Below are positions 31,519 through 42,186 of a stretch of DNA of 64,000 bases, in pieces. The translations under genes and the position numbers were made by a program. This DNA is from Pseudomonadota bacterium (GTDB taxonomy: Bacteria > Pseudomonadota > Alphaproteobacteria > Acetobacterales > Acetobacteraceae), in contig JAJZSY010000013.1 in the NCBI GenBank assembly GCA_021849425.1, forward strand, positions 1 to 64,000, read 5' to 3'. Each line of letters starts with the position of its first letter. The first letter of the stretch is position 1. A model generated the notes under the pieces. That model saw only the letters and a program-made list of their open reading frames with translations, ran no database searches and was not told where the DNA came from.

Positions 31519-31983
31519 ATGACCACACGAACTACCACGGGCCCGGCCATGGCCGCGTTGCATGAGCGTCACCAGCGCGAGGACGAGGCCGCCGGCCAGC
31601 AGGGGGATGCGCTCTATTCGGTCAGTCAGCTCGCCCGGCAGCTAGGCGTGACGGCGCGCACCATCCGCTTCTATGAGGACAAGGGGCTGGTGAATCCGAG
31701 TCGCGCCGGCACCACCCGGGTCTACACGTCGCGCGACCGCGCCAGGCTGATGCTGATCCTGCGCGGCAAGCGGCTTGGTTTTTCGTTACGCGAGATCAAG
31801 GATTATCTCGATCTCTACGATGTCGATCCGACACAGCACGCGCAGCTGCGTCAGCTTCTCGCGGCGGTGCGCAAGCGCATCGCCAAGCTGCAGGAACAGC
31901 GCGCGGCGCTCGAGCAGAGCCTCGCCGAGCTGGCCGATATCGAGCGGCAGTCGGAAAACGCCCTGAAACTGTCGACCAAGTAA
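31519..31983 (+). CDS. MerR-family transcriptional regulator
   Basis: 154 residues from ATG 31519. Residues about 32-100 are a MerR DNA-binding domain (YSVSQLARQLGVTARTIRFYEDKGLVNPSRAG, then RDRARLMLILRGKRLGFSLREI), followed by a long dimerising helix (about 115-150) with no metal-binding cysteine. This form, without cysteines and ahead of acyl-CoA genes, resembles the LiuR-type regulators of branched-chain or fatty acid breakdown. It lies 24 bp before the thiolase gene, so it is the first gene of the operon and probably autoregulated. Confidence 0.88.
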   Translation: MTTRTTTGPAMAALHERHQREDEAAGQQGDALYSVSQLARQLGVTARTIRFYEDKGLVNPSRAGTTRVYTSRDRARLMLILRGKRLGFSLREIKDYLDLYDVDPTQHAQLRQLLAAVRKRIAKLQEQRAALEQSLAELADIERQSENALKLSTK

Positions 31984-32007
31984 GACTTGCACAGGAGTCC
32001 GAGATCC

Positions 32008-33144
32008 ATGTCCAGCGCCGTCATCGCCGCCTATGCCCGTTCGCCGTTCGCCCTTGCCCGGAAAGGCGGGCTTGCGCGGGTCAGGCCCGACGAGATGGCC
32101 GCCGCCGTCGTTCGTGAGCTGGTGGCGCGCAGCGGCGTCGCGGCGGAGGACATCGAGGATCTGATCGTCGGCTGCGCGTTTCCCGAGGCGGAGCAGGGGC
32201 TGAACGTGGCCCGCCTGATCGGGCTGATGGCCGACCTGCCGATCGGCGTCGCCGGCGCCACGGTCAACCGGTTCTGCGGCTCGTCGATGTATTCGATCCA
32301 CATGGCGGCGGGCGCGATCGCGATGGGCGCGGGCGAGGCGTTCATCGCCGCGGGGATCGAGAGCATGACCAGGGTGCCGATGGGCGGGTTCAACCCGATG
32401 CCCTCGCCGGCGCTGTATGGCAAGATGCCGGCTGCCTACATGGGCATGGGCGAGACGGCCGAGAACGTCGCGAAGCGCTGGCGGATTTCGCGCGAGGCGC
32501 AGGAGGAATTCGCCCTCGCCAGCCACGTCAAGGCGGCGGCGGCGCAGAAGGCGGGGAGGCTGGCCGGGGAGATCGTGCCGATCGCGCTGTCCGGCGCCAC
32601 CGTGTCCGAGGATGGCTGCATCCGCCACGACGCCTCGCGCGAAGGCCTGGCCGGGCTGAAGCCCGCCTTCGATGCCGAGGGCAGCGTCACCGCCGGAACC
32701 TCCTCGCCGCTGACCGATGGCGCGTCCGCCGTGCTGGTCTGCTCGGAGGCGTATGCCGCGCGGCACGGCCTCGCGCCGCTCGCGCGGATCCGCTCGGTCG
32801 CGGTGGCCGGCTGCGCGCCGGACATCATGGGCATGGGGCCGGTCGCGGCGTCGCGCAAGGCGCTGGCCCGCGCCGGCATCGAGGCCTCGGCGCTCGACGT
32901 GGTCGAACTCAACGAGGCCTTCGCCTCGCAGGCGCTCGCGTGCATCGGCGAACTCGGCCTCGATCCGGCGCGGGTCAATCTCGATGGCGGGGCCATCGCG
33001 CTCGGCCATCCGCTCGGGGCGACCGGGGCGCGCATCACCGGCAAGGCGGCGCAACTGCTCGGCCGCGAAGGCGGCAAGTTCGCGCTCGCGACCCAGTGCA
33101 TCGGCGGCGGGCAGGGCATCGCGACGGTTCTGGAGGCGCTCTGA
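32008..33144 (+). CDS. acetyl-CoA C-acyltransferase (thiolase)
   Basis: 378 residues with the full thiolase signature: nucleophile Cys90 (TVNRFCGSSMYS), His334 (IALGHPLGATG) and Cys364 (TQCIGGGQG). It cleaves 3-ketoacyl-CoA, the last step of beta-oxidation. The ATG at 32008 follows CAGGAG by ten bases; an upstream in-frame extension is less likely. It shares a 1-base overlap with the hydroxyacyl-CoA dehydrogenase gene and lies directly after the MerR regulator, so the order is regulator, thiolase, FadB-like, acyl-CoA dehydrogenase. Confidence 0.93.
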   Translation: MSSAVIAAYARSPFALARKGGLARVRPDEMAAAVVRELVARSGVAAEDIEDLIVGCAFPEAEQGLNVARLIGLMADLPIGVAGATVNRFCGSSMYSIHMAAGAIAMGAGEAFIAAGIESMTRVPMGGFNPMPSPALYGKMPAAYMGMGETAENVAKRWRISREAQEEFALASHVKAAAAQKAGRLAGEIVPIALSGATVSEDGCIRHDASREGLAGLKPAFDAEGSVTAGTSSPLTDGASAVLVCSEAYAARHGLAPLARIRSVAVAGCAPDIMGMGPVAASRKALARAGIEASALDVVELNEAFASQALACIGELGLDPARVNLDGGAIALGHPLGATGARITGKAAQLLGREGGKFALATQCIGGGQGIATVLEAL

Positions 33145-35504
33145 TGGGCGCGATCCAGTCCGTCGCCGTCATCGGCGCCGGCGTGATGGGGGCGGCGATC
33201 GCGGCCCAGATCGCCAATGCCGGCATCAAGGTGCGCCTGCTCGACATCGTGCCGAAGGAGGGGGATGACCGCAACGCGATCGCGAGGCGGGCGATCGAGC
33301 GGTTGAAGACCACGCAACCGGCGCCGCTGATGTCCTCCCGCGCCGCGCGGCTGATCACGCCGGGCAATACCGAGGACGATTTCGCCGCCCTCGCCGAATG
33401 CGACTGGATCGTCGAGGCGGTGATCGAGCGGCTCGACATCAAGCAGGCGCTCTATCGCCGCCTGGCCGAGGTGCGCAAGCCGGGTTCGGTGGTGTCATCC
33501 AACACCTCCACCATTCCGCTCGGTGAGCTGATGACGGACATGCCGGAAAGTCTCCGGCCCGATTTCGTGATCACCCATTTCTTCAACCCGCCGCGCTACA
33601 TGCGGCTGCTGGAACTGGTGAGCGGCCCGGCGACGAGCGCGGACGCCATCGCCCGCGTCACCGAATTCTGCGATGTCGCGCTCGGCAAGTCGGTGATTCC
33701 CTGCCGCGACACGCCGGGCTTCATCGCCAACCGCATCGGCACCTACTGGATCCAGACGGCGCTCGCGCTCGCGCTCGAGATGGGGATCGAGATCGAGGAG
33801 GCGGATGCGATCATGGGCAGGCCGATGGGGTTTCCCTCGACCGGCGTGTTCGGGCTGATGGATCTGGTGGGCATCGATCTCGGGCCGCACGTCAACGCCT
33901 CGCTCGCCCGGCTGCTGCCGAAGACCGACGCGTTCCACCGGATGAACCGCGAGGCGCCGTTCCTCGCGACGATGATCGCCGAGGGCTATACCGGCAAGAA
34001 GGGGAAGGGCGGCTTCTACCGCTCGACCGGGCGCGGACGGGAGCGGGTGAAGGAGACCCTCTCGCTCGCCGCGGCGGCGCAGGGGCGGCTGGAATGGCGG
34101 CCCTCCATCCGCCCCGACATCGCCGAGGTGAAGGACGCGAAGACGGATCTCAAGCGCCTCGTCGGCGCCAAGTCGAATTACGGGCGCTATGCCTGGGGTG
34201 TGCTCGGCCGCGTGCTGGCCTATGCGGCCTCGCTGATTCCCGAGATCGGTGACGACATCGCCGCCGTCGATGCCGCGATGCGGCTCGGCTATACGTGGAA
34301 ATACGGCCCGTTCGAGCTGATCGACCGGCTCGGCGCCGACTGGGTGGCGTCGCGCCTCGCCGACCTTGACGAGCCGGTCCCGCCGCTGCTGGCGAAACTC
34401 GGCGCGGGCGCGTTCTATCGCGAGGATGGCGCCACGCTGCTGCGGTTCACGCCCGATGGCGGCTATCGGGCCGTCGCGCGCGCGCCCGGCGTGCTGCTGC
34501 TGGAGGATGCGAAGCGCGGCCGCAAGCCGGTGCTGTCGAACAAGTCGGCCTCGGTCTGGGACATCGGCGATGGCGTGCTCTGCGTCGAGTTCCATTCGAT
34601 CATGAACGCGATCGATGGCGACACTCTCGCCCTGCTCGGCAAGACCATCGCGCTGGTGCAGAAATCCCACAAGGCGATGGTGATCTACAGCGAGAACCTG
34701 CGCACCGGGCCGGGCAAGGAGAATTTCTCGGTCGGCGCCAATCTCGGCCTTGCGATGTTCGCCGCCAACCTCCGGATGTGGGGCAAGATCGAGGGCACGG
34801 TGAAGGAGGGGCAGAAGATATTGCAGGCGCTGCGCGAGGCGCCGTTCCCGGTGGTCGGCGCGCCTTCCGGCCGGGCGCTGGGCGGCGGCTGCGAGATCCT
34901 GCTGCATTGCGACGCCGTTCAGGCCCATGCCGAGACCTATATGGGGCTCGTCGAGGTCGGCGTCGGCCTCGTGCCGGGCTGGGGCGGGTGCGCCGCCATG
35001 CTGGCGCGCTGGCAGGGGGCGAAGGATGCGCCGCGCGGCCCGATGCCGGCGGTCGCCAAGGTGTTCGAGATGATTTCCACCGCGAAGGTCGCGACCTCGG
35101 CCGCCGAGGCGAGGGAGCTGAAATTCCTCCGCCCCGGCGATGGCATCACCATGAACCGCGAGCGCGTGCTGGCCGATGCCAAGGCCCGGGCGCTCGCCAT
35201 GGTGGCGGGGTATGCGCCGCCCGAGCCGGACACGCTGCAACTGCCCGGCGCGACCGGCCGCGTCGCGCTCGGCATGGCGGTGGAGGACTTCCGCAAGAAG
35301 GGGGTCGCGACACCGCATGACGTGACGGTGTCGACCCATCTTGCCCGCGTGCTCACCGGCGGCGATACCGACATGCTCGATCCGGTGCCGGCCGGCGCGG
35401 TGAAGGACCTCGAACGCGAGGCGTTCATGGCGCTGTTCCGCACCAGGGAAAGCCAGGCGCGGATCAAGCACATCCTGGATACCGGCAAACCCCTGCGCAA
35501 CTGA
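33144..35504 (+). CDS. 3-hydroxyacyl-CoA dehydrogenase / enoyl-CoA hydratase (FadB-like)
   Basis: 786 residues. The N-terminal NAD-binding half (VAVIGAGVMGAAIAAQIA, GSVVSSNTSTIP, HFFNPPRYMRLLELV) is a 3-hydroxyacyl-CoA dehydrogenase; the C-terminal part is a crotonase-fold segment (SVGANLGLAMFA, GRALGGGCEILLHCDAV, GLVPGWGGC). It hydrates enoyl-CoA and oxidises the 3-hydroxy product. The order of domains (dehydrogenase first) matches the 3-hydroxyacyl-CoA dehydrogenase type common in alphaproteobacteria, opposite to E. coli FadB. The start ATG at 33144 overlaps the thiolase stop. Confidence 0.92.
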   Translation: MGAIQSVAVIGAGVMGAAIAAQIANAGIKVRLLDIVPKEGDDRNAIARRAIERLKTTQPAPLMSSRAARLITPGNTEDDFAALAECDWIVEAVIERLDIKQALYRRLAEVRKPGSVVSSNTSTIPLGELMTDMPESLRPDFVITHFFNPPRYMRLLELVSGPATSADAIARVTEFCDVALGKSVIPCRDTPGFIANRIGTYWIQTALALALEMGIEIEEADAIMGRPMGFPSTGVFGLMDLVGIDLGPHVNASLARLLPKTDAFHRMNREAPFLATMIAEGYTGKKGKGGFYRSTGRGRERVKETLSLAAAAQGRLEWRPSIRPDIAEVKDAKTDLKRLVGAKSNYGRYAWGVLGRVLAYAASLIPEIGDDIAAVDAAMRLGYTWKYGPFELIDRLGADWVASRLADLDEPVPPLLAKLGAGAFYREDGATLLRFTPDGGYRAVARAPGVLLLEDAKRGRKPVLSNKSASVWDIGDGVLCVEFHSIMNAIDGDTLALLGKTIALVQKSHKAMVIYSENLRTGPGKENFSVGANLGLAMFAANLRMWGKIEGTVKEGQKILQALREAPFPVVGAPSGRALGGGCEILLHCDAVQAHAETYMGLVEVGVGLVPGWGGCAAMLARWQGAKDAPRGPMPAVAKVFEMISTAKVATSAAEARELKFLRPGDGITMNRERVLADAKARALAMVAGYAPPEPDTLQLPGATGRVALGMAVEDFRKKGVATPHDVTVSTHLARVLTGGDTDMLDPVPAGAVKDLEREAFMALFRTRESQARIKHILDTGKPLRN

Positions 35505-35526
35505 ACCGAGACAAGGGAGATACGAC

Positions 35527-37317
<1,791 letters not shown>

Positions 37318-37327
37318 TCCGCTCGCT

Positions 37328-37353
37328 GCCGCCCGGTCAGCCGGCCGGGCGGC
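37328..37353. terminator. hairpin between convergent genes
   Basis: A 9-bp perfect GC-rich stem (37328-37336 with 37345-37353) closes an 8-base loop in the gap between the acyl-CoA dehydrogenase stop and the convergent ABC permease stop. No T-run follows on either strand. It may end both transcripts. Confidence 0.45.
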
Positions 37354-37379
37354 GGCAGAGCGCGGTCAGCGCATCATTC

Positions 37380-38093
37380 TCAGCGTTTCGAGCCCCGCCG
37401 CAGCAGCCAGAGCGGCAAAGGCAGGGCGGCCAGCAGGAACACCCAGAGCAGCGGGAACGTGGCGGAAAGCCCGCCGTCTTCAAGGTCCACCCAGAGCCGT
37501 ACCGGCATGCCCTGCGGGAAATAGGCGAAGATCAGCACGATGCCGAGCTCGCCCACGCCGCGCACCCAGGCCAGCGCGAGGGCGGCGCCGAGACCGTCGC
37601 GCGCCATCGGCAGGGTGATGTGGCGGAAGATCTGCCGGCGGGAGACGCCGAGGGTGAGCGCGGATTCGGCGAGTTCGGCGGGGATTTCGGCAAACGCGCC
37701 GCGCGCCGCGATCACGAAGGTCGGCAGTCCGGCATAGATCCCCGCGATCAGCAGCGCCGGCGGGTTGTTGGAGATGATCCCGCCGACGCGTTCGAGCAGG
37801 ATGCCGACCGGGCCGATCGGTCCGTAGAATGCCGCGAGCAGGATGCCGAGAGCGAGCGGCGGGGTGAGCAAGGGCAGCAGCAGGAAGAGCTGCGCGGCAT
37901 CGCGAACCCGGCCCTTGCTGGCGGCGAGCCAGTGGGCCAGCGGCGTGCCGAGCAGGGCGATGACGGCCAGCGCGGCCAGCCCATAGGCCAGCGAGACAAC
38001 GACGGAGCCGCCATCCGTGGGGGACAGGAAGAAGCGGCGCCAGTCGGTCATGCCGACGAGGCCGGCAAACGGCGCCGCCAGCAGCAGCAGCAC
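37380..38093 (-). CDS. ABC transporter permease (molybdate/tungstate type)
   Basis: 237 residues from GTG 38093. Six membrane segments are evident, with the permease loop EAL-like ALTLGVSRRQIFRHITLPMARDGLGAALALAWVRGVGELG (conserved G at GELG), matching the ModB/TupB/WtpB group. Gene order substrate-binding protein then permease, beside a divergent ModE-like regulator, supports oxyanion uptake. No ATPase gene follows, so the ATP-binding partner must be elsewhere or lost. Confidence 0.8.
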   Translation of the reverse strand: MLLLLAAPFAGLVGMTDWRRFFLSPTDGGSVVVSLAYGLAALAVIALLGTPLAHWLAASKGRVRDAAQLFLLLPLLTPPLALGILLAAFYGPIGPVGILLERVGGIISNNPPALLIAGIYAGLPTFVIAARGAFAEIPAELAESALTLGVSRRQIFRHITLPMARDGLGAALALAWVRGVGELGIVLIFAYFPQGMPVRLWVDLEDGGLSATFPLLWVFLLAALPLPLWLLRRGSKR

Positions 38094-38131
38094 GAAGCCG
38101 CGCAGCAGGGCGCCGAGGCGCGCTGCTGCGG

Positions 38132-39046
38132 TCAGACCGGTCCGCCGAGCGGCGGATTGTAGCCGTATCGTGCGAACAGTTCCTGTCCCTTGCGGCTTTG
38201 CAGCAGTGAAACGAATGCCTGCCCCGCCGCGGGGTTGCGGGCGGTGCGCGGCACGCAGGCATAGAAGACGAGCGGCTGCGTGTGCAAGGTCTGGCTGTGG
38301 CCCTTGACCTTCAGCGTGATCGCGGCGCGGGAATACCAGTCCGCCGCCATCGACGGATCGCTGAGGTTGATCTGCCGGGGCAGCTTCAGGAACGGCAGCT
38401 TGAGCGACTTCACGGCGCTTTCGTAGCCGATCGTGGCGTCCACCGCGCCGCTGTCGATCCGCGAGAGCAGCGAGGGTTCGGGGAAGATCTGCGCGGGGTT
38501 CACCGGTTTGCCGAGCACGCGCCGGATCAGCTCCGGCTTGTGGTAGTAGCGCTGGGCGAGATCGAAGGTGAACAGCACGTTGCGGCCCTGCGGGTCGGTG
38601 CGCGGATCGGTGCGGCCGAAGCGCAGGCCGGGTTTTTCAAGGATGTCGAACCAGCGGGCGTCGGCGCCGGCCGCTTCGAAATCGGCGCGGAAGCGGGAGT
38701 GGGGCGACCAGGCCAGCACCATCGCGGTGCTGGCGACCGGCTGGGCGTGATCGACCAGCCCGGCCTTCTGGAGAATCTCGATCGGGCCGCGCGTGATCGA
38801 GATGAACGCGTCCGCCTGGAGCGTTTTCGCGGCGATGAGATGGGCGAGGCCGAACGCGCCCCGCCCGATGCCATGAAACCGGTCGCCGGTCTGGGCCGTG
38901 AACGCGGGGCCGATGGCGTGGTCCATGAGCAGGCCCATCGAGCCGGCATAGGCGATCGTGGCCGTCTGGCCGGCGGCCGCCGCGGCGATGGGACAGAGCG
39001 AGGCGGCGCCCGCAAGCGTGGTGAACATCCTTCGGGACAGTGTCAT
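38132..39046 (-). CDS. substrate-binding protein of a molybdate/tungstate-type ABC transporter
   Basis: 304 residues. A twin-Arg-like signal (MTLSRRMFTTLAGAAS) leads to a periplasmic binding protein of the ModA/WtpA fold: TIAYAGSMGLLMDHAIGPAF, LIAAKTLQADAFISI, GRTDPRTDPQGRN and TIGYESAVKSLKLPFL. Such proteins bind molybdate, tungstate or sulfate-like oxyanions. It is separated from the permease by 38 bp and lies divergent from a winged-helix ModE-like regulator, which fits molybdenum control. Confidence 0.78.
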   Translation of the reverse strand: MTLSRRMFTTLAGAASLCPIAAAAAGQTATIAYAGSMGLLMDHAIGPAFTAQTGDRFHGIGRGAFGLAHLIAAKTLQADAFISITRGPIEILQKAGLVDHAQPVASTAMVLAWSPHSRFRADFEAAGADARWFDILEKPGLRFGRTDPRTDPQGRNVLFTFDLAQRYYHKPELIRRVLGKPVNPAQIFPEPSLLSRIDSGAVDATIGYESAVKSLKLPFLKLPRQINLSDPSMAADWYSRAAITLKVKGHSQTLHTQPLVFYACVPRTARNPAAGQAFVSLLQSRKGQELFARYGYNPPLGGPV

Positions 39047-39089
39047 GCGGGATTTCTCCGTGATCGGGGGCGGCTGAACATGCGACCCT

Positions 39090-39129
39090 CGATATGTTCA
39101 AACGGCGATATCGTCAATTGGCCATATCG
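39090..39129. promoter_or_regulatory. candidate ModE-type operator in divergent promoter
   Basis: Repeats of CGATAT occur at 39090-39095 and 39106-39111 with the inverted ATATCG at 39124-39129, giving a 24-bp dyad (CGATAT-N12-ATATCG). ModE-class sites are AT-rich dyads of comparable size. The region lies between the ABC genes and the ModE-like regulator. A second perfect inverted repeat, GTTCAAAC (39096-39103) with GTTTGAAC (39148-39155), overlaps it. Binding by the regulator is inferred. Confidence 0.5.
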
Positions 39130-39162
39130 GAATCGGCGATGTTTTGTGTTTGAACGGAGGGG

Positions 39163-39540
39163 ATGAAGACAGAGAGCGCGAATCCTCCCCTCAGCCTGCG
39201 CATTCGCATCGTGCAGGGCGACGATCTTGTGCTTGGGCCAGGCCGGGCCGATCTGCTCGCGCTCATTCACGAGACGGGCTCGATCGCGGCGGCCGGGCGG
39301 CGCATGGGGATGAGCTACAAGCGCGCCTGGCAACTCGCCGAATCGATGAACGCCACGTTCAGCGCGCCGCTGATCCACGCGGCGAAGGGGGGGGTTGCGG
39401 GGGGCGGCGCGCAGCTGACCGAGCTGGGCGAGGCGGTGCTCACGGCCTATCGGGAGCTGGAACGGGTGTCCCGGATTGGGGGCGCCGCGGCGTTGCGGGC
39501 GCTTGCCGATGCGAGAGGGGCGAGGGCGCACGACGTTTGA
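39163..39540 (+). CDS. ModE-like winged-helix transcriptional regulator
   Basis: 125 residues matching the N-terminal DNA-binding domain of ModE: LLALIHETGSIAAAGRRMGMSYKRAWQLAESMN, followed by the wing GGGAQLTELGEAVL. The molybdate-binding TOBE domains of full ModE are absent, as is usual in short ModE proteins. It is divergent from the permease/binding-protein pair and probably represses them when oxyanion is plentiful. The RBS GGAGG precedes the ATG. Confidence 0.83.
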   Translation: MKTESANPPLSLRIRIVQGDDLVLGPGRADLLALIHETGSIAAAGRRMGMSYKRAWQLAESMNATFSAPLIHAAKGGVAGGGAQLTELGEAVLTAYRELERVSRIGGAAALRALADARGARAHDV

Positions 39541-39660
39541 GCATGGCGGAGGGTCTGGAAATCCGGAACCCGTCCCTTTTCAGCGGCGTTCGTTTTACCT
39601 AAATTCATACGCGAAGGAGTACGTGTCTTCCGGTTGCCAGAACGCCCCGAACAGCACCGC

Positions 39661-40140
39661 ATGTCCAGCGCCCAGATACGGGCTCTGCTGGGGTTTCTCG
39701 CGCTGGCGCTTCTGGCGGGCGCGGTCGGCGGATCGGTCACGGTTCCGAACATCCACAGCTGGTATGCCGTATTGCCGCATCCGCCGGGAACGCCGCCGAA
39801 CTGGCTGTTCGCGCCGGCATGGACGGCGCTTTACCTCGACATGGCGATCGCGGCGTGGATTGTCTGGCGGAGCCCGGATATCCCGACCCGGCAGCGCCGC
39901 GCGCTCAGCCTGTGGGGCTGGCAGCTCGCCGCCAACGCCATGTGGTCGCCGATTTTTTTCGGGCTTCACCGGCCCGATATCGCCCTCGTCGTGATTTGCG
40001 CGCTCGATGCGCTGATCGTCGCGACGATCGCCGCGTTCCGGCCGATCAGCCGGGTCGCGGCGGCGATGATGGCGCCCTATCTCGCGTGGTGCCTGTTCGC
40101 GACCTATCTCAATGCGGGCTTCTGGTTTCTCAATCGCTGA
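39661..40140 (+). CDS. tspO: TspO/MBR family protein (tryptophan-rich sensory protein)
   Basis: 159 residues with five hydrophobic helices and the family pattern of tryptophans (WYAVL, PPNWLFAPAWTALY, SLWGWQLAANAMWSP, FWFLNR). TspO binds porphyrins in the outer or cytoplasmic membrane and in Rhodobacter helps set expression of photosynthesis genes in response to oxygen. Its presence in the same window as bchEJ fits tetrapyrrole regulation. The ATG at 39661 is preferred over the TTG 27 bases upstream. Confidence 0.92.
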   Translation: MSSAQIRALLGFLALALLAGAVGGSVTVPNIHSWYAVLPHPPGTPPNWLFAPAWTALYLDMAIAAWIVWRSPDIPTRQRRALSLWGWQLAANAMWSPIFFGLHRPDIALVVICALDALIVATIAAFRPISRVAAAMMAPYLAWCLFATYLNAGFWFLNR

Positions 40141-40354
40141 TCGGGTATTGCTTGGTCCGGTCACGACGATTGATGTCGGATTTGAATAAAGATCGGCGAA
40201 CGTCACCAGACAGGATTTCTGCTCGCGTGCGTATTCAAGCCAGGGTGGCGGGCGCGGGCCGTTCGGGCCGATGCGGGTGCGGCCGGATTGCCGGCCGTAT
40301 CGTCCTCACCCTCCATCAGACAGGCGGATTGTCCGCCAGGGAACCTTGCCTGCC

Positions 40355-40978
40355 ATGACCTATCGATCGAAGCTCTGTTTTCTCGGATTTGCGACCCTGC
40401 TTGGCGGCGTTTTCGGCATCGTTCCCGCCAATGCCCAGATGGCGGGCGCCGGTCCCGGCAACGGCCTCGGCCCGATTGGCGGCATTCCCCAGCCGCGGCA
40501 TGAGGCGCCAGCCGAAGCGCCGCCCGGATTGCCGGGCGCCTCGTCGGCCGGGAATATTTCGGCGGGGCCCGTCGCCGATGCGGGCGGCGATCCGACCACG
40601 CTGCTGTTCAAGGCGATCAATCACGGCGATTATGGTCAGGCGCGGGCGGCGGTGAGTCGCGGCGCCAATCTCGCGGCGCGCAACGCGCTGGGTGAGACGC
40701 CGATCGAACTTTCGGTCGAGCTGAACCGAAACCGCATCACGTTCATGCTGCTCTCGGCGCGGGCGGAGGAAGTGCCGGCCGCGACGATGGCGGCAGCCCA
40801 AGCCCCGGTGCGATCCGCGGTGAAGCGTTCCGCCCGCCCCACGGCGCGCGCAATCGGCAAGTCTTCAATGATGGTCAAGGCGGCGGGCCGCCCGGCGACA
40901 TCATCGGCGCGGGTCGCGCACGATACCGGCCGGCCCGATGCGAATGCCGGCTTTCTCGGCTTCGGGCGCCAGGACTGA
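40355..40978 (+). CDS. secreted ankyrin-repeat protein
   Basis: 207 residues. A signal peptide (LCFLGFATLLGGVFGIVPANA, cleavage about residue 27) is followed by a Gly/Pro/Ala-rich spacer, then a short ankyrin-like pair (DPTTLLFKAINHGDYGQARAAVSRGANLAARNALGETPIELSVELNR, one and a half repeats) and a basic, disordered C-terminus. Ankyrin repeats bind proteins, so an extracellular or periplasmic binding role is likely, but no partner is known. It is transcribed alone, between tspO and the acetate permease. Confidence 0.7.
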   Translation: MTYRSKLCFLGFATLLGGVFGIVPANAQMAGAGPGNGLGPIGGIPQPRHEAPAEAPPGLPGASSAGNISAGPVADAGGDPTTLLFKAINHGDYGQARAAVSRGANLAARNALGETPIELSVELNRNRITFMLLSARAEEVPAATMAAAQAPVRSAVKRSARPTARAIGKSSMMVKAAGRPATSSARVAHDTGRPDANAGFLGFGRQD

Positions 40979-41121
40979 TCCGTCCCGGTGCAACGACGGT
41001 CGGTGCGGGTGCGGTTCGTTTGCCTGAACGTGAAAAGCTGGTAATTGAAATGCGGGGCGACATCCAAGGGCGGATGTCTCCATCAACCAATGACCTGCTC
41101 AAAAATTCTTAGGGAGATGAC

Positions 41122-41673
41122 ATGAACACCTTCAACCCGGCACCACTGGGACTGTTCGGTTTCGCGCTCACCACATGGCTGCTGTCGATGATCAATGCCG
41201 GGCTGCTTCCCGGGGCTGGTCTTGGCATGGTTCTGGCCATGGCATTCGCTTTCGGCGGCACGGCACAGCTCGTGGCCGGGCTGGGCGAGATGAAAGTGGG
41301 CAACACTTTTGGATTTGTGGCGTTCACCTCGTATGGCGCCTTCTGGTGGTCCTTTGGCCTGTTCGTCGAATTCTTCGCCAAGGGCGTGCCGGGTCCCATG
41401 GTCGGCTGGTATCTGCTGGTCTGGGGCGCGTTCAGCTTCGTGATGTTCATCGGCACCTTTGCCCTGAACAAGGCGCTGCAGCTGATCTTTGGCTTCCTGG
41501 TCGCCACGTTCGTGCTGCTTGGTCTCAATGACCTTCTCGGGGCTCCCGCGCTCGGCCAGTTCGGGGGATATCTCGGCCTCATCACCGCGCTGCTCGCGTT
41601 CTATCTGGGCGCCGCCGGCGTGATCAACGGCGCCCACGGCAAGGAAATCCTGCCGATCGGCGCGAAGGCCTGA
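41122..41673 (+). CDS. acetate/succinate permease (GPR1/FUN34/SatP family)
   Basis: 183 residues with six transmembrane helices and the family signature NPAPLGLFGFALTT at the N-terminus, FGGTAQLVAGLGEM near residue 51 and NALQ-like NKALQLIFG later. AceTr (SatP) proteins move acetate, succinate and other monocarboxylates; weak-acid handling matters in acid environments. A strong AGGGAG site precedes the ATG. An excellent hairpin terminator follows the stop. Confidence 0.93.
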   Translation: MNTFNPAPLGLFGFALTTWLLSMINAGLLPGAGLGMVLAMAFAFGGTAQLVAGLGEMKVGNTFGFVAFTSYGAFWWSFGLFVEFFAKGVPGPMVGWYLLVWGAFSFVMFIGTFALNKALQLIFGFLVATFVLLGLNDLLGAPALGQFGGYLGLITALLAFYLGAAGVINGAHGKEILPIGAKA

Positions 41674-41696
41674 CAGTCATAATGCCCGCATGGGCG

Positions 41697-41730
41697 ACGG
41701 AGCCGGCGGAAGCCGGCTCCGTTCCTGTTT
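41697..41730 (+). terminator. Rho-independent terminator after the acetate permease
   Basis: Eleven-bp perfect stem (41697-41707 with 41712-41722) closed by a GGAA (GNRA-type) tetraloop and followed by TCCTGTTTT. It is a strong intrinsic terminator between the permease and tatA. Confidence 0.85.
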
Positions 41731-41864
41731 TCGCGCGGGCCACGAATCGGTGACCGGCCGGCCATTGGCGCGGCAGGGTGTTTGGAGTATTCATATTCTG
41801 GACGGATACCGATAGCTCCGGGCGCGTAAGCTCCACCGATCTGTCATCCGCCAATGGTCGGGCG

Positions 41865-41892
41865 CGAATCGTCGGGCTCGAATCGTCGGGCT
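41865..41892. repeat. 14-bp direct repeat, 2 copies
   Basis: CGAATCGTCGGGCT appears twice end to end upstream of the first tatA gene, starting about 84 bases before its ATG. It could be a regulatory direct repeat or simply another slippage duplication. Confidence 0.85.
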
Positions 41893-41948
41893 GGCCGGAT
41901 CGTGCCACCCCCTGGCGGGGATTGCTAAAGTGAGGAAGGATACGGATT

Positions 41949-42176
41949 ATGGGTGGTTTGAGCATCTGGCACTGGCTCATCGTTCTCGCGGTGGTGTTGC
42001 TCCTGTTCGGAACGGGCCGGGTCGGTAATCTCATGGGTGAACTCGGCAAGGGCATGAAGGCGTTCAAGAACAATATCGCCGACGACCAGCCGTCGAAGGA
42101 TGCCTCCATGCTGGAGCAGCAGGCCAAGGCGCCGGACGCGCGCAACGAGACGAAGGCCGAGCAGAGCAAGGTTTGA
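41949..42176 (+). CDS. tatA: TatA, Sec-independent (twin-arginine) translocase subunit, copy 1
   Basis: 75 residues: an N-terminal membrane helix ([16 protein letters not shown]), the [21 protein letters not shown] amphipathic helix, and an acidic, hydrophilic tail. These are defining features of TatA. It forms the oligomeric channel for folded proteins exported with TatBC, which are not in the window. It lies 10 bp upstream of a second tatA, so the two likely arose by tandem duplication. Tat-exported DUF1501 proteins also occur in the window. Confidence 0.93.
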   Translation: MGGLSIWHWLIVLAVVLLLFGTGRVGNLMGELGKGMKAFKNNIADDQPSKDASMLEQQAKAPDARNETKAEQSKV

Positions 42177-42186
42177 GGCGGCAGCG

